Origin: Chrysoperla carnea
Lineage: Eukaryota; Arthropoda; Insecta; Neuroptera; Chrysopidae
Direction of reading: 5' to 3'
Assembly (NCBI RefSeq): GCF_905475395.1
Contig: NC_058337.1
Span: forward strand, 117,608,368-117,672,367
Length of the DNA: 64,000 bases
In this document: positions 12,263 through 24,175 of the stretch, in pieces
Layout of the letters: the number at the start of each line of letters is the position of its first letter
Position numbering within the stretch: position 1 is the first letter of the stretch
Program-made: the position numbers and the translations under genes
The notes under the pieces: model-generated
Database searches by the model: none
The model's input: only the letters and a program-made list of their open reading frames with translations
Told to the model about the DNA's origin: nothing

Positions 12263-12384
12263 TTTTATTATTTTCTATTTAGAACCTTAGACATCGAAAA
12301 AGGATTCTGTGTACTCCTTTGACTTTTATTATTTTCTATTTAGAACCTTAGACATCGAAAAAGGATGTTGTGTACTCCTTTGAC
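12263..12384. repeat. tandem duplication, 2 x 61 bp
   Basis: Two adjacent 61-bp units (12263-12323 and 12324-12384) are nearly identical. Both contain AGAACCTTAGACATCGAAAA and end GTGTACTCCTTTGAC; a TTC/GTT difference is the main change. The high identity implies a recent duplication. No coding content. Confidence 0.85.
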
Positions 12385-12639
12385 TTATGTGTATTCCTTC
12401 GAACCAAGTATAGGTGCCTCGTTTGGATCCCTGATGTGTTAAGATGTATTTCATTTAAAAGAAAGTAAAGTGAACTGCAAAGACAAAAGGTAATTCTTCT
12501 TAGTAATTATGAGGAAATAATGGAATAAAAAAATGGGTTAAGGGATGTAAGAGGTTTGTATGGTGGACAATAGAATTACATTTTTTTCTCAAAAACATTC
12601 CTATAAACCAAGGGCGGTAAGGCTAATTTGTAATTACAC

Positions 12640-13040
12640 CCTATATATTATAAATGTGAAAGTAAGAATATTTGTTTGTTTGTAACGCTTTCACGGAAAA
12701 ACTGTACAACAATATAGATCATACATCAGAATAACACATGAGCTACAATTTATAAATATATACTTTTTAAAAAAATTTCTAAAATATATATATTTTAAAA
12801 AGAATGCTGTACAAATTTTTAATAGTAAATGTAAAACATTTCATGGCCCATTTTTTTCGGTATAGTAAATGAATTATGGCTATTTTACACTGAGAAAAAT
12901 CAAAAACTGTGCATATATTTGAGCTGTGTAAAACAATCCCTAAGTGTTATGAAAGGGGGATAAGTAGGATCAAGAGGTGGAGGCTTTAAAGAGGTGGTTT
13001 TTGCTTTTAAACTCAGTGAAGCGGGCTGGTATCAAGCTAG
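12640..13040 (+). mobile_element. non-autonomous Helitron-like element (subfamily 1, copy A)
   Basis: It starts CTATATATTATAAATGTGAAAG, continues TTTGTTTGTAACGCTTTC and ends in a GAAGCGGG stretch followed by CTAG. This layout is that of the widespread Lep1-like non-autonomous Helitrons of insects, with a TC...CTAG-type end and no inverted repeats or target duplication. A second copy at 21864-22256 shares both ends. There is no Rep/helicase ORF. Confidence 0.6.
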
Positions 13041-14352
13041 AATTAATATATTTGCTCGTATTAAAACATAAAATATCGGAAATAATTATGTATAGAAGGC
13101 CCTGATAAATAATTGACTCTCAAAGTGGGTAGACGACGAAATGAATTTGAGAAAATTTCTGCTATAAACGTTTCCATGCTTTGCTTACTGGACTACGATT
13201 TTTACATTTTGACTGTATCAAATCGAGCTATTATCCAGTGCTTGAGGAAATGTTACATAAAGATGAAAAGTTGAAAAATGGCTTTTTGACTTAATCATGC
13301 GGTATGTTTTATCTCACTTGAACCAATTTCCTAGTAAGATTTTTTTAAGAGTTTAAATGGTAAGTATAGTTTAAAACTTTTAATTTAAGGTTTTGATTAA
13401 TCGTTTGTTGAGAGACAAGGAATATTTACCAAGAGAGCTAATTTCGTGTCTTTCAAATAAATTTGGATTGGTAAGTATAGAATATAAATTACCAACGGTA
13501 AGTAAAATTTTGATGCAAGAAAAAAATGAAGCTTTCTTTTGAAAAAGCAATCTATCGCCATAGCGATTCAACAACAGCGCTTCCAGAGAGACAGGAGGTA
13601 GGAATGATCACACTCGTAAATACATTTTCTATGTTATAGTTCTCTTTAATTATTTTGATTACCGAAAACACTATAAATGTTATTTAATTTTTTTGTATAA
13701 AGTTTAATATCATTACTACCATGCGTGTGTTATCACATATAAAATCCAAATTTGATGAACTTCCAAGTATAATGGCTTAAGAATACATATTATTTCTGGA
13801 TCATCAAGTTTTTGATATTATTTTTGATTGATATTTATATTTTTTTTTTATTCAATTTTAATAGAGTTTTGATATTCATTTTGCTATTATATTACAAAAA
13901 GCAGGTGTATTTATTATGAAAATATGATGTTATTTATTTTTATATTTTTTCGAAAGGTGGATGTATTTTATAGGTTTTGAATCAAATAACTTGGGTATAA
14001 TAATAATTAATTATATAAATTTATATTTATATTTATTTAAAAGACGATTCAAATTATTTAAAATATTTTTGATTGGGGTTCAAAGATTTTTAAACACGAT
14101 TAAATTTTCGGTTGAGTTGTGATCAATTTTTTAAAATAAAATTATCTTACTAATATTAATTACTCAGGATAAAAATTAAAATTGCGTGGGCTTTAGTCAA
14201 AACGGGAACTAGTAAGTGTTTCGAACATAAGAGAAAATTAATTTTTGTCGGTAGAGGAAGCTAAAAGTTCTCACTGCAAAACTAGTGAACTTTTTACTTT
14301 ATGATTTGAAAAAAAGAGAAAAGTCTACATCAGAATAGGGTCTACTATAAGT
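13041..14352. other. AT-rich spacer, no feature recognised
   Basis: Only short spurious ORFs are present. The right end is the integration site of the LINE, whose first target-duplication copy occupies 14353-14367. Confidence 0.5.
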
Positions 14353-14363
14353 ACTTTAAATAG

Positions 14364-14367
<4 letters not shown>
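14353..14367. repeat. LINE target-site duplication, left copy
   Basis: The sequence ACTTTAAATAGGGTT is repeated perfectly at 17378-17392 on the other side of the LINE. Its final Ts merge with the poly(T) run, so the true duplication is 13-15 bp. Confidence 0.9.
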
Positions 14368-14417
<50 letters not shown>

Positions 14418-17377
14418 TAAGGAGGAGGGGAAATCTTGCATAAGACATCCTCGTGGATAGTGTCGAGATTCCTACCGACTAAAACCCCTCCTCAATCTAG
14501 TAGTTCGCATTGGAACCGCGTTAGCATTACTTCAATGCGAGTACTGTCTTTAAAATTACATCAGGTTTTCTCTCTGCCTTCTTTTTCTTTCGTCTCTATA
14601 ATGACACGCACTACTTCATAGGCCTTTATCCATTCGTCTCGTGACAGTAGCAAGCTTTTCATCATGGATTGCGAGGTGAAAGTCTCCCCTGTTTTCCTCT
14701 GGAATGTTTCTCTGGCTGCTTCCCATCTAGGGCAGAAAAAGAGTGTATGTTCCGCGTCATCTATCTGATTGCAGTAAGGGCATTTATCGGTTTCGGATCT
14801 TTTTCGGTCAAACAGAAACTTTTTGAAGCAACCATGACCGGACAGGGCTTGAGTCAAAAAGTAGTCCACCTCTCCGTGTGGTCTTTCGATCCAGTTTTTG
14901 ATATTTGGAATTAAATTCCATGTCCAGCGACCATGGATCCCAGATTCCCACCTTTTCTGCCATTTTTCCATTGTGCTAACTTTGACTTCTTCAGTAGGCC
15001 GACCTTCATAGAGTTGAAGTCTTTCATCCACTAATAGGTCTATCGGGGGTATGCCTGATATAACACCAGCACCTTCAGCTGAAATTGTCCGGTATCCGCT
15101 GCACACTCTGATGCAAATGATCTTTTGCAGTCTCACCATCTTTCTCAGCAGGTGTTGTTTCTTCATCGCTTGTTGCCAGGCAGGAGCTGCGTAAAGTAAT
15201 TGAGAATGAATTACGCTGGACAATATTCGTCTTTTGGAGGCTCTGGGTCCTCCCAAATTGGGCATGAGGCTCGATAATGCTGACATGGTTCTCTCGGCTT
15301 TCTGTATAGTCTTGTCTAGGTGCACTCCAAAATTAAGTTTGGTGTCCAACCAAACACCTAACTGCTTTAAAACCTTGCCTGGACGGATTGAGACCCCTTG
15401 AACCTCAAACTCAATGAGACCAACGTTTCTTTTAGTTGTTAAGAGAACTGCTTCGGTTTTCTCTGGTGCTATTGTCAGTTTCCTCTTCTCCATCCATTGG
15501 ACCACTCTTTGAACGGCAGTATTTCCGTGATTCATTAGAGTTTCCTCGTTGGTTGCTACCACAGTCATAGCTATATCGTCAGCGAAACCCACTAGCTCCA
15601 CTCCTATAGGAAGTTTCATTTTCAGTAGGCTGTCGTATTGGATATTCCACAAGGTTGGGCCTAGTATAGACCCTTGTGGTACACCACTACTGACTTCCTT
15701 CTTTGTGACCTTTCCTTCTGCTTCTAGTATTATTTCCCGTTCCGACAGATACGACGCTATTAAACTGATAAGGCTTTCATCAATTTTCCTCACCCTTAGC
15801 TCATTAAGAATGATCTGCCACGAAGCACTGTTAAAGGCATTTTTAACATCGAGTGAGATAACCGCACAGAGGCGCCGAAATGTCTTGGAGAAGGCAGCTG
15901 CTTTTTGTGCTGTTTCTATAACTTTTCGAATAGCATCAACTGTCTGTCTACCCTCTCTGAAGCCGAACTGGTTGTCTGCTAGGCTTCCGGTACGGTCCAA
16001 TTCCCTTTTGAGCCTTATGAGAATTAAGTGTTCGTACAGTTTACCTTCGACATCGAGGAGGCATATAGGTCTATATGAACTAGGGTTTTCAACTGGCTTA
16101 TCCCCCTTTTTCAATAAAACAAGCTTGGCTCTTTTCCATTCCTTTGGAAACTCTGATCTTTTTGCCAACGCGTTGTATATTTCAAGAATATATTTCGGCT
16201 TAGTTTGCGCTACTTCTTTTATTATTTCAGGTGGTATGTTACCTGGACCAGGAGCTTTGTTTTTTTTGATCTTACTTGCTGCCACTTCTAGTTCTTCTTC
16301 CGTGAAGTTTCTGAAATCGGATCCTTTAATGGTATTAAAGTTTACGGGTTCATGTATCGGAAAAAGATATCGTACAACATTCTCCGTGGCTTTCATAGTC
16401 AGTTGGGATTTAGGTGGGTTCCCAACGAGTCTTTTCTTCACAATGACGTATCCCTTACCCCAGACGTCCCTATTAATGTCGTCAAGTACACTTTCCCAGA
16501 TTTTCTTTTTCGATGTTTTGATGCAGTTGCGTAGTCGTTTTTTGTAAAGGGCGTACTCTTCCTGCAGGACTGTTTTAAGTGCAGTATCGTGTTTTTTAGC
16601 AACCCTCGTAAGCTGTCTTCGTTTCCGGATGCATTTCTTGCGGAGTTCTGCAATTTCGTTGTTCCACCAATACATGGGCTGTCGCGTCTTTGTCAGTCCT
16701 TTCTTTGGCATGCATGCATCGCATATTTTGGATAACGTGCCCGATAGTTCTTTAGCCGGTTGTGTGATTGTGGAATATTTTACAAAATCTTGAATGGCTT
16801 GGGATTTTTTGTCCTCGTCCATTTTCTTGGTATTCCAACCTCTTACTATTTTTTTCACATGACGGTTCTTTATGTCTTCCCTCACTTCAAAAATGATATA
16901 ATTATGGTCACTCAGAGATTCAATGTCACTTACTTCCCAGTGAGTGATTTTTCTTCCAATTCCTGTCGTTGCTAGAGTCAAATCAAGTATCGAGCCGTAG
17001 CCATTTCTTTGGAAAGTCGGTTTTTTCCCTACATTTTTGACGATTAGGTCGTGTTCAGCTATCCATTCTGAAACCAGTTGTCCTCTTGCATCGTTCGCCA
17101 TCATTCCCCATTGTGGGGATTTTGCATTGAAATCTCCAACAACTATTGCCTCAACGCCTCTTGTTCTTATGCAGTTTCCTATCTGCTCTAGTATATCCGA
17201 TAGTTCCTCTATTTTCTTGTTTGGAGATGCGTAGCATCCATAAATTGTAAATGAGGGCGTAGTAACATAGCAGAAATTTTTACCACTTCCTTGATTCTTA
17301 ACAGCAATATTTCGGTCCAATATTTTTATTGCTGTGTCCAAATCAGCATCGTATATCCAGTCATTCTTATTTGCAAC
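14368..17377 (-). mobile_element. 5'-truncated R1/I-type non-LTR retrotransposon
   Basis: The element lies on the - strand. Its 3' end is a homopolymer: the T run 14366-14416, of which the Ts beyond the duplication are the copied poly(A) tail. Then come a short 3' UTR (14417-14560) and one long ORF. It is bounded by a perfect 15-bp duplication (14353-14367 and 17378-17392), so it inserted by target-primed reverse transcription and was truncated on arrival within the endonuclease domain; ORF1 and the 5' UTR are absent. The long unbroken frame, uneroded tail and exact duplication indicate a young insertion. Base composition is less AT-rich than the surroundings. Confidence 0.93.
14561..17377 (-). 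CDS. LINE ORF2: endonuclease (partial) - reverse transcriptase - CCHC
   Basis: The frame is open from the truncation point 17377 to the stop at 14561-14563, about 938 residues with no internal stop. The first in-frame codon usable as a start in my numbering is a TTG at 17339-17341 (residue 1), which is not a true start. Apurinic-type endonuclease remnants are GDFNAKSPQWG (69-79) and SDHNYI (144-149). The reverse transcriptase core has NPSSYRPICLL (419-429), QFGFREGRQT (458-467), DVKNAFNS (498-505), SSGVPQGSILGP (551-562) and the catalytic GFADDIAM (585-592). A C-terminal CX2CX7HX4C zinc motif sits at 854-870, preceded by YRTISAEG and GIPPIDLL, typical of R1/I-group LINEs; no RNase H is seen. 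The N-terminal part of the endonuclease is missing, so this copy cannot be autonomous. Confidence 0.93.
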   Translation of the reverse strand, partial: VANKNDWIYDADLDTAIKILDRNIAVKNQGSGKNFCYVTTPSFTIYGCYASPNKKIEELSDILEQIGNCIRTRGVEAIVVGDFNAKSPQWGMMANDARGQLVSEWIAEHDLIVKNVGKKPTFQRNGYGSILDLTLATTGIGRKITHWEVSDIESLSDHNYIIFEVREDIKNRHVKKIVRGWNTKKMDEDKKSQAIQDFVKYSTITQPAKELSGTLSKICDACMPKKGLTKTRQPMYWWNNEIAELRKKCIRKRRQLTRVAKKHDTALKTVLQEEYALYKKRLRNCIKTSKKKIWESVLDDINRDVWGKGYVIVKKRLVGNPPKSQLTMKATENVVRYLFPIHEPVNFNTIKGSDFRNFTEEELEVAASKIKKNKAPGPGNIPPEIIKEVAQTKPKYILEIYNALAKRSEFPKEWKRAKLVLLKKGDKPVENPSSYRPICLLDVEGKLYEHLILIRLKRELDRTGSLADNQFGFREGRQTVDAIRKVIETAQKAAAFSKTFRRLCAVISLDVKNAFNSASWQIILNELRVRKIDESLISLIASYLSEREIILEAEGKVTKKEVSSGVPQGSILGPTLWNIQYDSLLKMKLPIGVELVGFADDIAMTVVATNEETLMNHGNTAVQRVVQWMEKRKLTIAPEKTEAVLLTTKRNVGLIEFEVQGVSIRPGKVLKQLGVWLDTKLNFGVHLDKTIQKAERTMSALSSLMPNLGGPRASKRRILSSVIHSQLLYAAPAWQQAMKKQHLLRKMVRLQKIICIRVCSGYRTISAEGAGVISGIPPIDLLVDERLQLYEGRPTEEVKVSTMEKWQKRWESGIHGRWTWNLIPNIKNWIERPHGEVDYFLTQALSGHGCFKKFLFDRKRSETDKCPYCNQIDDAEHTLFFCPRWEAARETFQRKTGETFTSQSMMKSLLLSRDEWIKAYEVVRVIIETKEKEGREKT

Positions 17378-17392
17378 ACTTTAAATAGGGTT
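17378..17392. repeat. LINE target-site duplication, right copy
   Basis: A perfect match to 14353-14367 immediately at the truncated 5' end of the LINE. It fixes the insertion boundary. Confidence 0.9.
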
Positions 17393-18994
17393 GGATCAAC
17401 GAATGGGCAAGTACGTCAAACGTCAATTTGATCTGGTCCATAAATTTGAAAAAGAAAAATCGAAAAACCGTAATAATAATTGTGAGCTTAAAATTACTGA
17501 CTCAAAATTACTGAATACGATAAATTTATCTAAGAATACGATAAATTTATCTATTTCGTCAGTGAATTTTAATATGTTGGTAGAATAGATCACGAATCTT
17601 GAACACGTCGCGAAAAGAACAAGCACTTGTATCTCTTTTTTTAATGCAATTCGAAAAATTGACTTGATCAGACCAACTCAATGTGAATCTATTTTTATTC
17701 GAACGTTCTAGGAACAGTATATTTTCGCATAGTTCAAAAGAAATCTGTTAAATTGTATGGCGAAATAAATTTTGAAAGGTAATTGTATTTATATTTTGCA
17801 AGCATTTATAAATTTTCTACGGTTCTTTCCATTCCTTTGTATACGAAAAGCTCGTTGATTTTAAAATGAACTTCAGTCTTGTTAAAAACATCAAATAATA
17901 TTAATAAATTATTTATAATAAAAATATTTTTAATTAATAACTAATTTTCCTACTTCAGCAATTTTTATTATTAAATAGCATAAAAATGCAAATAATAATG
18001 AAAACATTAAACGTTAATTACGTATAATTATTTATATGTAAATTATTAATATTATTTATTATGCATTCTTTTTTAAAAGCGATCATCCAACAATGCGATA
18101 AAAATAGCACATTTTTTACATTTTTAATTAATTTAATTGCTTGAATTGAAATGAAAATCACCTGAAAAATATGTGTAGATAAAAATTTCGAAAAAAAAGA
18201 ATTAAAACATACTAATCTAATTAAATTTTCGATTTCGTAAAGAAAAGACACTATTTATATTTGTACAACATGGATTATTCTGATTAAATTGGCAGTGTCG
18301 CATTTATCATTTTGGGCAGCTTAGGCGGCCACCTAAGAGCCTCCACAAAAAATGGGCCATTTTAGCTATGAAGAATTCTACAAGTTATTAACTAAACAGA
18401 ATTTAAAAGAATCAAATTTACTATTCAACATATCACTGAAATCTTATTTATTTATGATGACAACAAATTGTGCAAGCTAATCTTTTTTATCACGTATATA
18501 TGAAACATATCAAGGTATACTAAGTTTAATCCCAAGTTTGTAACTAGAGCTTAGAAATATTGATGCTACGAACAAAATTTTGGTATAGGTTTTTATAAAA
18601 TCCCTAATTAGTACATTCTCGATCGCCAGTCCGTCTGTCTGAAAGATACCAAGTTCTCAATCAAGTCGCTTATCCGTTTAGGGGCTACAATTCCACTGAG
18701 AAACACACAGACGCACAGATAAACACTTTAAATTTCCGTCTTAAATATATATCAAAGTGATGGTCAAGGACATCAAATAAGATGAAAAGGATACTTAGAA
18801 AGCTATCATTTTTTGGGAAAATTTTTGGAAACATTTAAATTGAAATTAAAATATTTGAGTTGACTTTGTTCTTTTGAATTACCTTATTATTTTACCATTT
18901 CACTTTTCGAAATGAATTGAGCCAGATTTATTTGACCATTCATTTCCATAGTAATTATTTATATGGTAAAATTATACGTCATGTCTTTTCCAAA
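17393..18994. other. AT-rich spacer with degraded repeat pieces
   Basis: No gene recognised. A short stretch near 18650-18725 (ATCCGTTTAGGGGCTACAAT, then ACACACAGACGCACAG) is a decayed relative of the CAGACAGA repeat family. A GC-richer piece at 18290-18360 looks like the edge of an unidentified DNA transposon. Confidence 0.4.
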
Positions 18995-19236
18995 CTCAAT
19001 CGATTTTGAAGATCATCGCCAATTTTTTATTTTTTTCGTGTACGGAACCCTAAGCTCGCCCTGGACATAGCTAAGAACACTTTCCGTTGAATTACCTTTC
19101 AAATGAAACTAAAAAAATTAAAATCGGTTCATCCGTTTAGGCGCTACGATGCCACAGACAGACTCACACACACAGGCACACTTCCATAGCGGTCAAACTT
19201 ATATCACCCATTTGTTTAGTTCGGGGGTTAATAAAA
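18995..19236 (+). repeat. dispersed CAGACAGA-family repeat
   Basis: A degenerate copy with the family landmarks in order: TACGGAACCCTAAGCTCGCC, TTCATCCGTTTAGGCGCTA, CGATGCCACAGACAGAC, AGCGGTCAAACTTAT and a TTCGGGGGTTAA end. Similar repeats are common in many insect genomes, and this window holds at least seven copies in both orientations. No coding capacity; the class (MITE or 3' end of a retroelement) is not settled. Confidence 0.7.
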
Positions 19237-19879
19237 AAAGAGAGACTATCAATTTTTGAATGAGTTTCAATTTTGTGAAATCTTTCAGTTGAAGAAAAAC
19301 CTATAAGCTCCCGAGCGAAGCTGTGAATATATTATGACAGTATTAATTTTATTCACAGACTGAAAAAAATTAATGTTTTACATCGCTGTAATAATTGCAT
19401 TAAAATTATACAACCTCGTTTCAACTTAACTAACAGATTGATTTGTTTTTTGTTCCACCCTGTAATTATACACTATTTATTTAGCTCACCCTACGTTCCA
19501 TGTATATTATAAATAAAACTAAACACATATAGTGTCATAAATGTATTGTAGTGATTAAGTATATCGCATATCTAAAAAGAAAAGTCCATCTTATATCGCC
19601 TAGGCTATTGTCCGACCAAACTTAATGTCCTGGAAATATATTTTTATATCTAATACATAATGTTTAGCCGTCTACTTGGACAGAAATCACACCAAATACT
19701 TAAGGATTTATGACCAGTAGTAGAGCTATAATATAAAACCAAGTGTCGCAAAAATAATCACTCCTTTTTGGAGGTTAGAAAATCTCGTTATTACTAGGTA
19801 TAATTTTTGCCCAAATAAACCTATTTTGATTTATTTTACCCTATATTGAATTTATCTTTAATGATCTTATTTTTGGGTA

Positions 19880-20220
19880 CATTGTTTTATATCAAAATCG
19901 GGAAACATGTTTTGTGATTTTTTACACCCGATCTTAAAACAGTGTTTTAAGTCTGACCACTATGTTTGTCTGTCTGATTGTCTGTGGCATAGTTGCTCCA
20001 AAACGGAAGAGCCGATTTTGAACTTTTGTGTGTTTTGTTTGAAGGATAAATTAATGGAGAATGTTCTTATCTATGTTTCAAGGGCGGGTTTGGTACCCGA
20101 AATGACTAAAAAAGAGGAGGTGTCCATCAAAATCGGTTCAATTAGGATAAGGAAAAAGGTATATTAATGGAGAGTGCTTTTGGTTACGTTTCAAGTGCGG
20201 GTTTTGGGGTCCGAACTCGA
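19880..20220 (-). repeat. dispersed CAGACAGA-family repeat, with partial internal repetition
   Basis: Read on the - strand it shows the family order. On the + strand one sees CTGTCTGATTGTCTGTGGCA, then AGTTGCTCC and ATGTTTCAAGGGCGGGTTTG. A second partial segment (ATGGAGAGTGC, GTTTCAAGTGCGGGTTT) follows, so part of the unit is repeated. Diverged and non-coding. Confidence 0.6.
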
Positions 20221-21059
20221 AATATTTATAAGAGACTTTTTAAATTTTGTTAACGACTTTACTTATATTTGATTTTCGTGTTTCGATTAGGAAATTTATA
20301 ATATTGAAAATAATCATTATTTGAATTATCTCTATTTAATGAAGAAACAAGAGTGATGATAATTCTGTAAATTTACCAAATAGAAAAATGTATTCGAAGA
20401 AACTTTCTGAAATAAATTCAAGGAATCGCTCTTCGAGTGGGATTCTAGAGGATTTTCCGTGGAACTGGTTTTTCCGTTTTTTCAGAAGTTCTTTTGAAAC
20501 AAACTATAATTTTCAGAAAATTTTATCAATGCCCGTTTTCCATAACGATGGTGCGCGATCAATAATAGGAACATCTTTCATTGGGATGTTTAATTTTGCG
20601 ATACCTTGTAAAAATTCAATAAAATATGTTGTGTCCAAAAGAAAATTATTCAATATTATGTGGATCAACTATAGTATATCGTATAAGCAAGCAGTTTTCT
20701 TTTTTCACAAATCCAATTTTCTCATATATTTTCAATCTTTTCTCAAATTTGTTATAAATTAAATCAAGTATAAATTTTTCAATTTTTAGTAAGAACAAAG
20801 TTAATAAAAAAATTTTATTTTATTCTCTTTAAGAAGTAATCCTTTCTTTTTTTGTTGTGAAAGTGAGTGTTGTATATAAATCAAATAAGGAGTATCCTGA
20901 TATTAAAAAAGGCTTTTTAAAAGTTTTTCGTTTAGCATACCTCGGTAGTAGACTCGGTAGTGGATTTATATAATCAAAAAAAGTATTCAGCAGAATAAGC
21001 AACTAAAAAATAAGCAAATTGCCTAGAAAATAGTAATTATCTGATAGTTTTACATTCTT

Positions 21060-21445
21060 AAATTGGACTAAAAACAAAACGGTATGAGATATCAATATGA
21101 TTTTTTTTTTCTGAGCAAAGAGGAGTGTTTTAAGTTCAGCGTGTCTACTTCCTAAATAGATAAACTGATTTTGTTTTCGTTTTTTTGTTTGAAAGGTAAT
21201 TTTTTCGAGAAAGTTCTGAGCTACGATCCAATTGTTACTTTTGAGTTCCGTACCGGATAACATCTAGAAAAGAGGCGATGTTTTCCAAACGATTGGCCAG
21301 ATTTTCTTGAAGCATATCTATGAAGTCTTTCGATCGAATTACTTTTTAAACAATCAAACAAAAAATCAAAATCAGTTCCTCCGCTTAGCAGCTGCGATGC
21401 CACAAACGAATCGATCAGACCTGATTTTTTATTGAGGGTTTCTTT
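21060..21445. repeat. compound CAGACAGA-family repeat
   Basis: The left part matches the - orientation (AGTTCCGTACCGGATAACA) and the right part the + orientation (GCAGCTGCGATGCCACAAACG, then a TGAGGGTTTCTT end). The same compound arrangement recurs at 23850-24175, so this is a sub-type of the family rather than a chance junction. Confidence 0.5.
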
Positions 21446-21863
21446 AAATTTTTAATTTATGTGTTATTTAATTTTAAACATTGTAATTTTTATCTTCACA
21501 AAATAGATTTCTTATGCAAAAATTTCTTGCAGATTACTGCAAACTTTCTCCATTTTTTTAAACAAAAACACAATGGATCAACCGACTGACGGATAGATTG
21601 ATTATAAAAATATAAATATAATAAATATGACTTTAATAAAAATCATTTTTCATTTTTTAAATGTTAGGTAAGTTAAATAAGACGACCTCTTTATGTAGAT
21701 ACATAATTAGTTTGTTATTTTTAGTTCGGTGTAGCACCTACACCAAATGTAAGTAAACAAGGATCGAGTTATTTAAAGAATAATAAAATTTTTCTTTTTA
21801 CTTACACTAAGTTTGGTACACTCAGCTGAAAAGAACGATCTTATAAAACTTTGCTTATGAAAA

Positions 21864-22256
21864 TCTCTATATATTATAAATGCGAAAGTAAGCATGTTTG
21901 TTTGTTTGTTTGTGACGCTTTCTCGCTAAAACTAGCGAATGGTTTTTAATGAAACTGTACAGCAATATTGCTGATATATCAGAATAACACATGAGATATA
22001 ATTTATAAAGATATGTTAATAAAAAAATTTAAAAAATTTAAAAATTAATTTATTTTGACATTACCATAAATTACAGATTTCTGTAAAAATAATTACGACT
22101 ATTATACATTGAAAAAAATAGCAAATCATACAAACATTTTACCTGTGTAAAACAATCCTTACCATTATTTCGAGTGTTATAGAAAAGGGATAAGCGAGAG
22201 CAATCTTTATTAATCTTTACTTTTAAACCCAGCGAAGCGGGTGGGTATCACTCTAG
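21864..22256 (+). mobile_element. non-autonomous Helitron-like element (subfamily 1, copy B)
   Basis: It begins TCTCTATATATTATAAATGC and has GTGACGCTTTCTCGCTAAAA and CAGAATAACACATGAGATA internally. It ends CAGCGAAGCGGGTGGGTATC, then CTCTAG, followed by T. The TC...CTAG ends without terminal inverted repeats fit a Helitron, and copy A at 12640-13040 is homologous over its length. No Rep/helicase ORF. Confidence 0.65.
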
Positions 22257-22769
22257 TAATATATAAAGAATACGTAAATAAGAAAAACAATTAATAATAT
22301 TTGTAATTACTGTGAAAGCCATGTGTGAAAAATGTTTTTATTATAATTTTTATATTTTAATTTTTTTTTTTTTTTTTTTGTATTTGTACTTTTTTTTCTC
22401 TGAAATAAAAATAAAGAAGAAAAAAAAAAGTTTATTATTCATCATCATACATTTTTAATTATAATATCGTAATTAAAATTAAATGTATATATATTAATAA
22501 TTATGTGAGGTTAATTTTATGGTTTGACTTCCATAAATGTTGTTATCAAGTTTTATGGATGACCAAAAATAAAATTTTCTAGAATTGATGTGATTCTTTC
22601 TACTTGCTTGTTGGAGGTAATATTTAAAATAAAATTTAATAAAAATCCTTTTGTATGGACAAGCTTTCATTGTACTAAAAAGTAAAAATAATTTTTCTTA
22701 TAGTCATTAATTATTTTCTACTTTTTAGTAGGTACAATAAAAGCTTGTATATAACAAAGGAAATTTATA

Positions 22770-23106
22770 AAATTAAAAAAACCCCTCGACAAATTTTTCG
22801 GGTACGGAACCCTTAACTCGCACTTCAAACATATCTAAGAAGACTCTTCATTAAACGACCGTTTTGCTTAAAATTTTTTCGAAACTGAACCACTTTTGAA
22901 GATCATCGCCAATTTTTTAGTGTTTTCGGATACGGGACCCTAAACTCGCATGTGAAGAACATTCTCCATTAAATTACTTTTCAAACGAAACCAAAAAAAT
23001 TATAATCGATTCATCCATTTGGGCTCCACGATGCCACAGACAGACAAACACACGCACAAAGCGGTCAAACTGTAACACCCCATTTTTGTTAGTTCGAGGG
23101 TTAATA
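22770..23106 (+). repeat. dispersed CAGACAGA-family repeat, nearly full length
   Basis: The best-delimited copy: AAACCCCTCGAC at the left, GGGTACGGAACCCTTAACTC, GATGCCACAGACAGACAAAC, GCGGTCAAACTGTAACACCC and GTTCGAGGGTTAA at the right. The ends form a short inverted repeat (AACCCCTCGA / TCGAGGGTT), which favours a MITE-like nature. No ORF of substance. Confidence 0.7.
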
Positions 23107-23849
23107 AAATGTCATTGTCAGCTGTTACCCTATTTACATATGCATGCAAAATTTCAGCGCAGTCAGAAATCGAAATGTGGATCAAATTTAACTTGCAAGA
23201 TTTGATTACAAACAACGCGCAGGTGAAACTAAATAAAGGCTTGAAAGAAATGAAGGAGATTGTTATGTCGAAAATTTTTCGTTTCGGAGGTTTCGAAAGA
23301 GCGCCTTCGAAAAATACGTTCTCTCGAAGAAGTTGAAGGAGTTGAAAATTATAATTTTTTACAAGTGAACCATTCGTAAAATTATTATATTTTTCATTAT
23401 CATTGTACATCGACTTAAATGTTTAAATTTGGATACAAAATTTAGTAAACAAACAAAAAAGAATAAATAAATATGTAGGTTTTTTTTCAAACTAGACCTT
23501 TTTCTAAAACTTGGCTTTAAAAAAAATGATAGTTGATATTCGATTACACATTATTGACACTAAAAATAATTTTATCCTTTATCCTTTTTATTCGATTTAT
23601 ACTACATAAAACGTACAAACTGAAGTGAGTAATTCTTTATATTAAACTAAATAGAGGTATTGTAACGTCATTTCAGTGTATGTTTTGTCTTTGGTAATGT
23701 TATAGAAAATCAATCAGAAAGTTAAATCCCCAATAAATATATTCTAAACAAGATAAGAATGAAATAAAAGGATAAACATTTCAATTTTATTTATCATTTT
23801 ATTCATTCAAATAGAAATAAACTTATACATACATACTACCTCTTTATTT

Positions 23850-24175
23850 TTAACCCTCGACTAAAAAGTTGGGTGTATCTTGTATGTCTCTTTGTGGCAT
23901 CGTAGCTCCTAAACGAATAAACCGATTTTAATAATTTTTTTGTTTGAAAATTAACTAGATCAAGAGTGTTCTTAGTTATGTTTCAAGTGCTAGTTTATGA
24001 ATTCGTACCTGATAACAACTAAAAAAGAGGTGATAGTCTTCAAACAACTGAGCAGATTTTTTTTTAAACATAGGTTTGAACAGTCTCGATCAAATTAGTT
24101 TCAAACAAAACAAAAATGAAATGCACAGACGAATCGATAAGACATGATTTTCTTTCGGGGGTTTCTTAAAATATT
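23850..24175. repeat. compound CAGACAGA-family repeat
   Basis: It starts TAACCCTCGACTAAAAAG and contains GTGGCATCGTAGCTCCTAAA and ATGTTTCAAGTGC. It then passes through a + oriented part (GCACAGACGAATCGATAAGA) to a TTCGGGGGTTTCTT end. The layout is the same as at 21060-21445. Confidence 0.55.

Noticed and set aside
15549..16547. 332-codon + strand ORF
   Set aside because: It is antisense to the reverse transcriptase coding region of the LINE and has no domain of its own.
18290..18360. Possible hAT end (CAGTGTCGCATTTATC, then GGCAGCTTAGGCGGCCACC)
   Set aside because: No matching opposite end or 8-bp duplication was found, so it stays an unassigned fragment.
20388..20762. 124-codon ORF
   Set aside because: AT-driven composition (Phe, Ile, Asn, Lys rich), no family resemblance, and no splice or promoter context.
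23000..23410. 136-codon - strand ORF
   Set aside because: Its C-terminal part is the CAGACAGA repeat read in frame; the rest has no recognisable domain.
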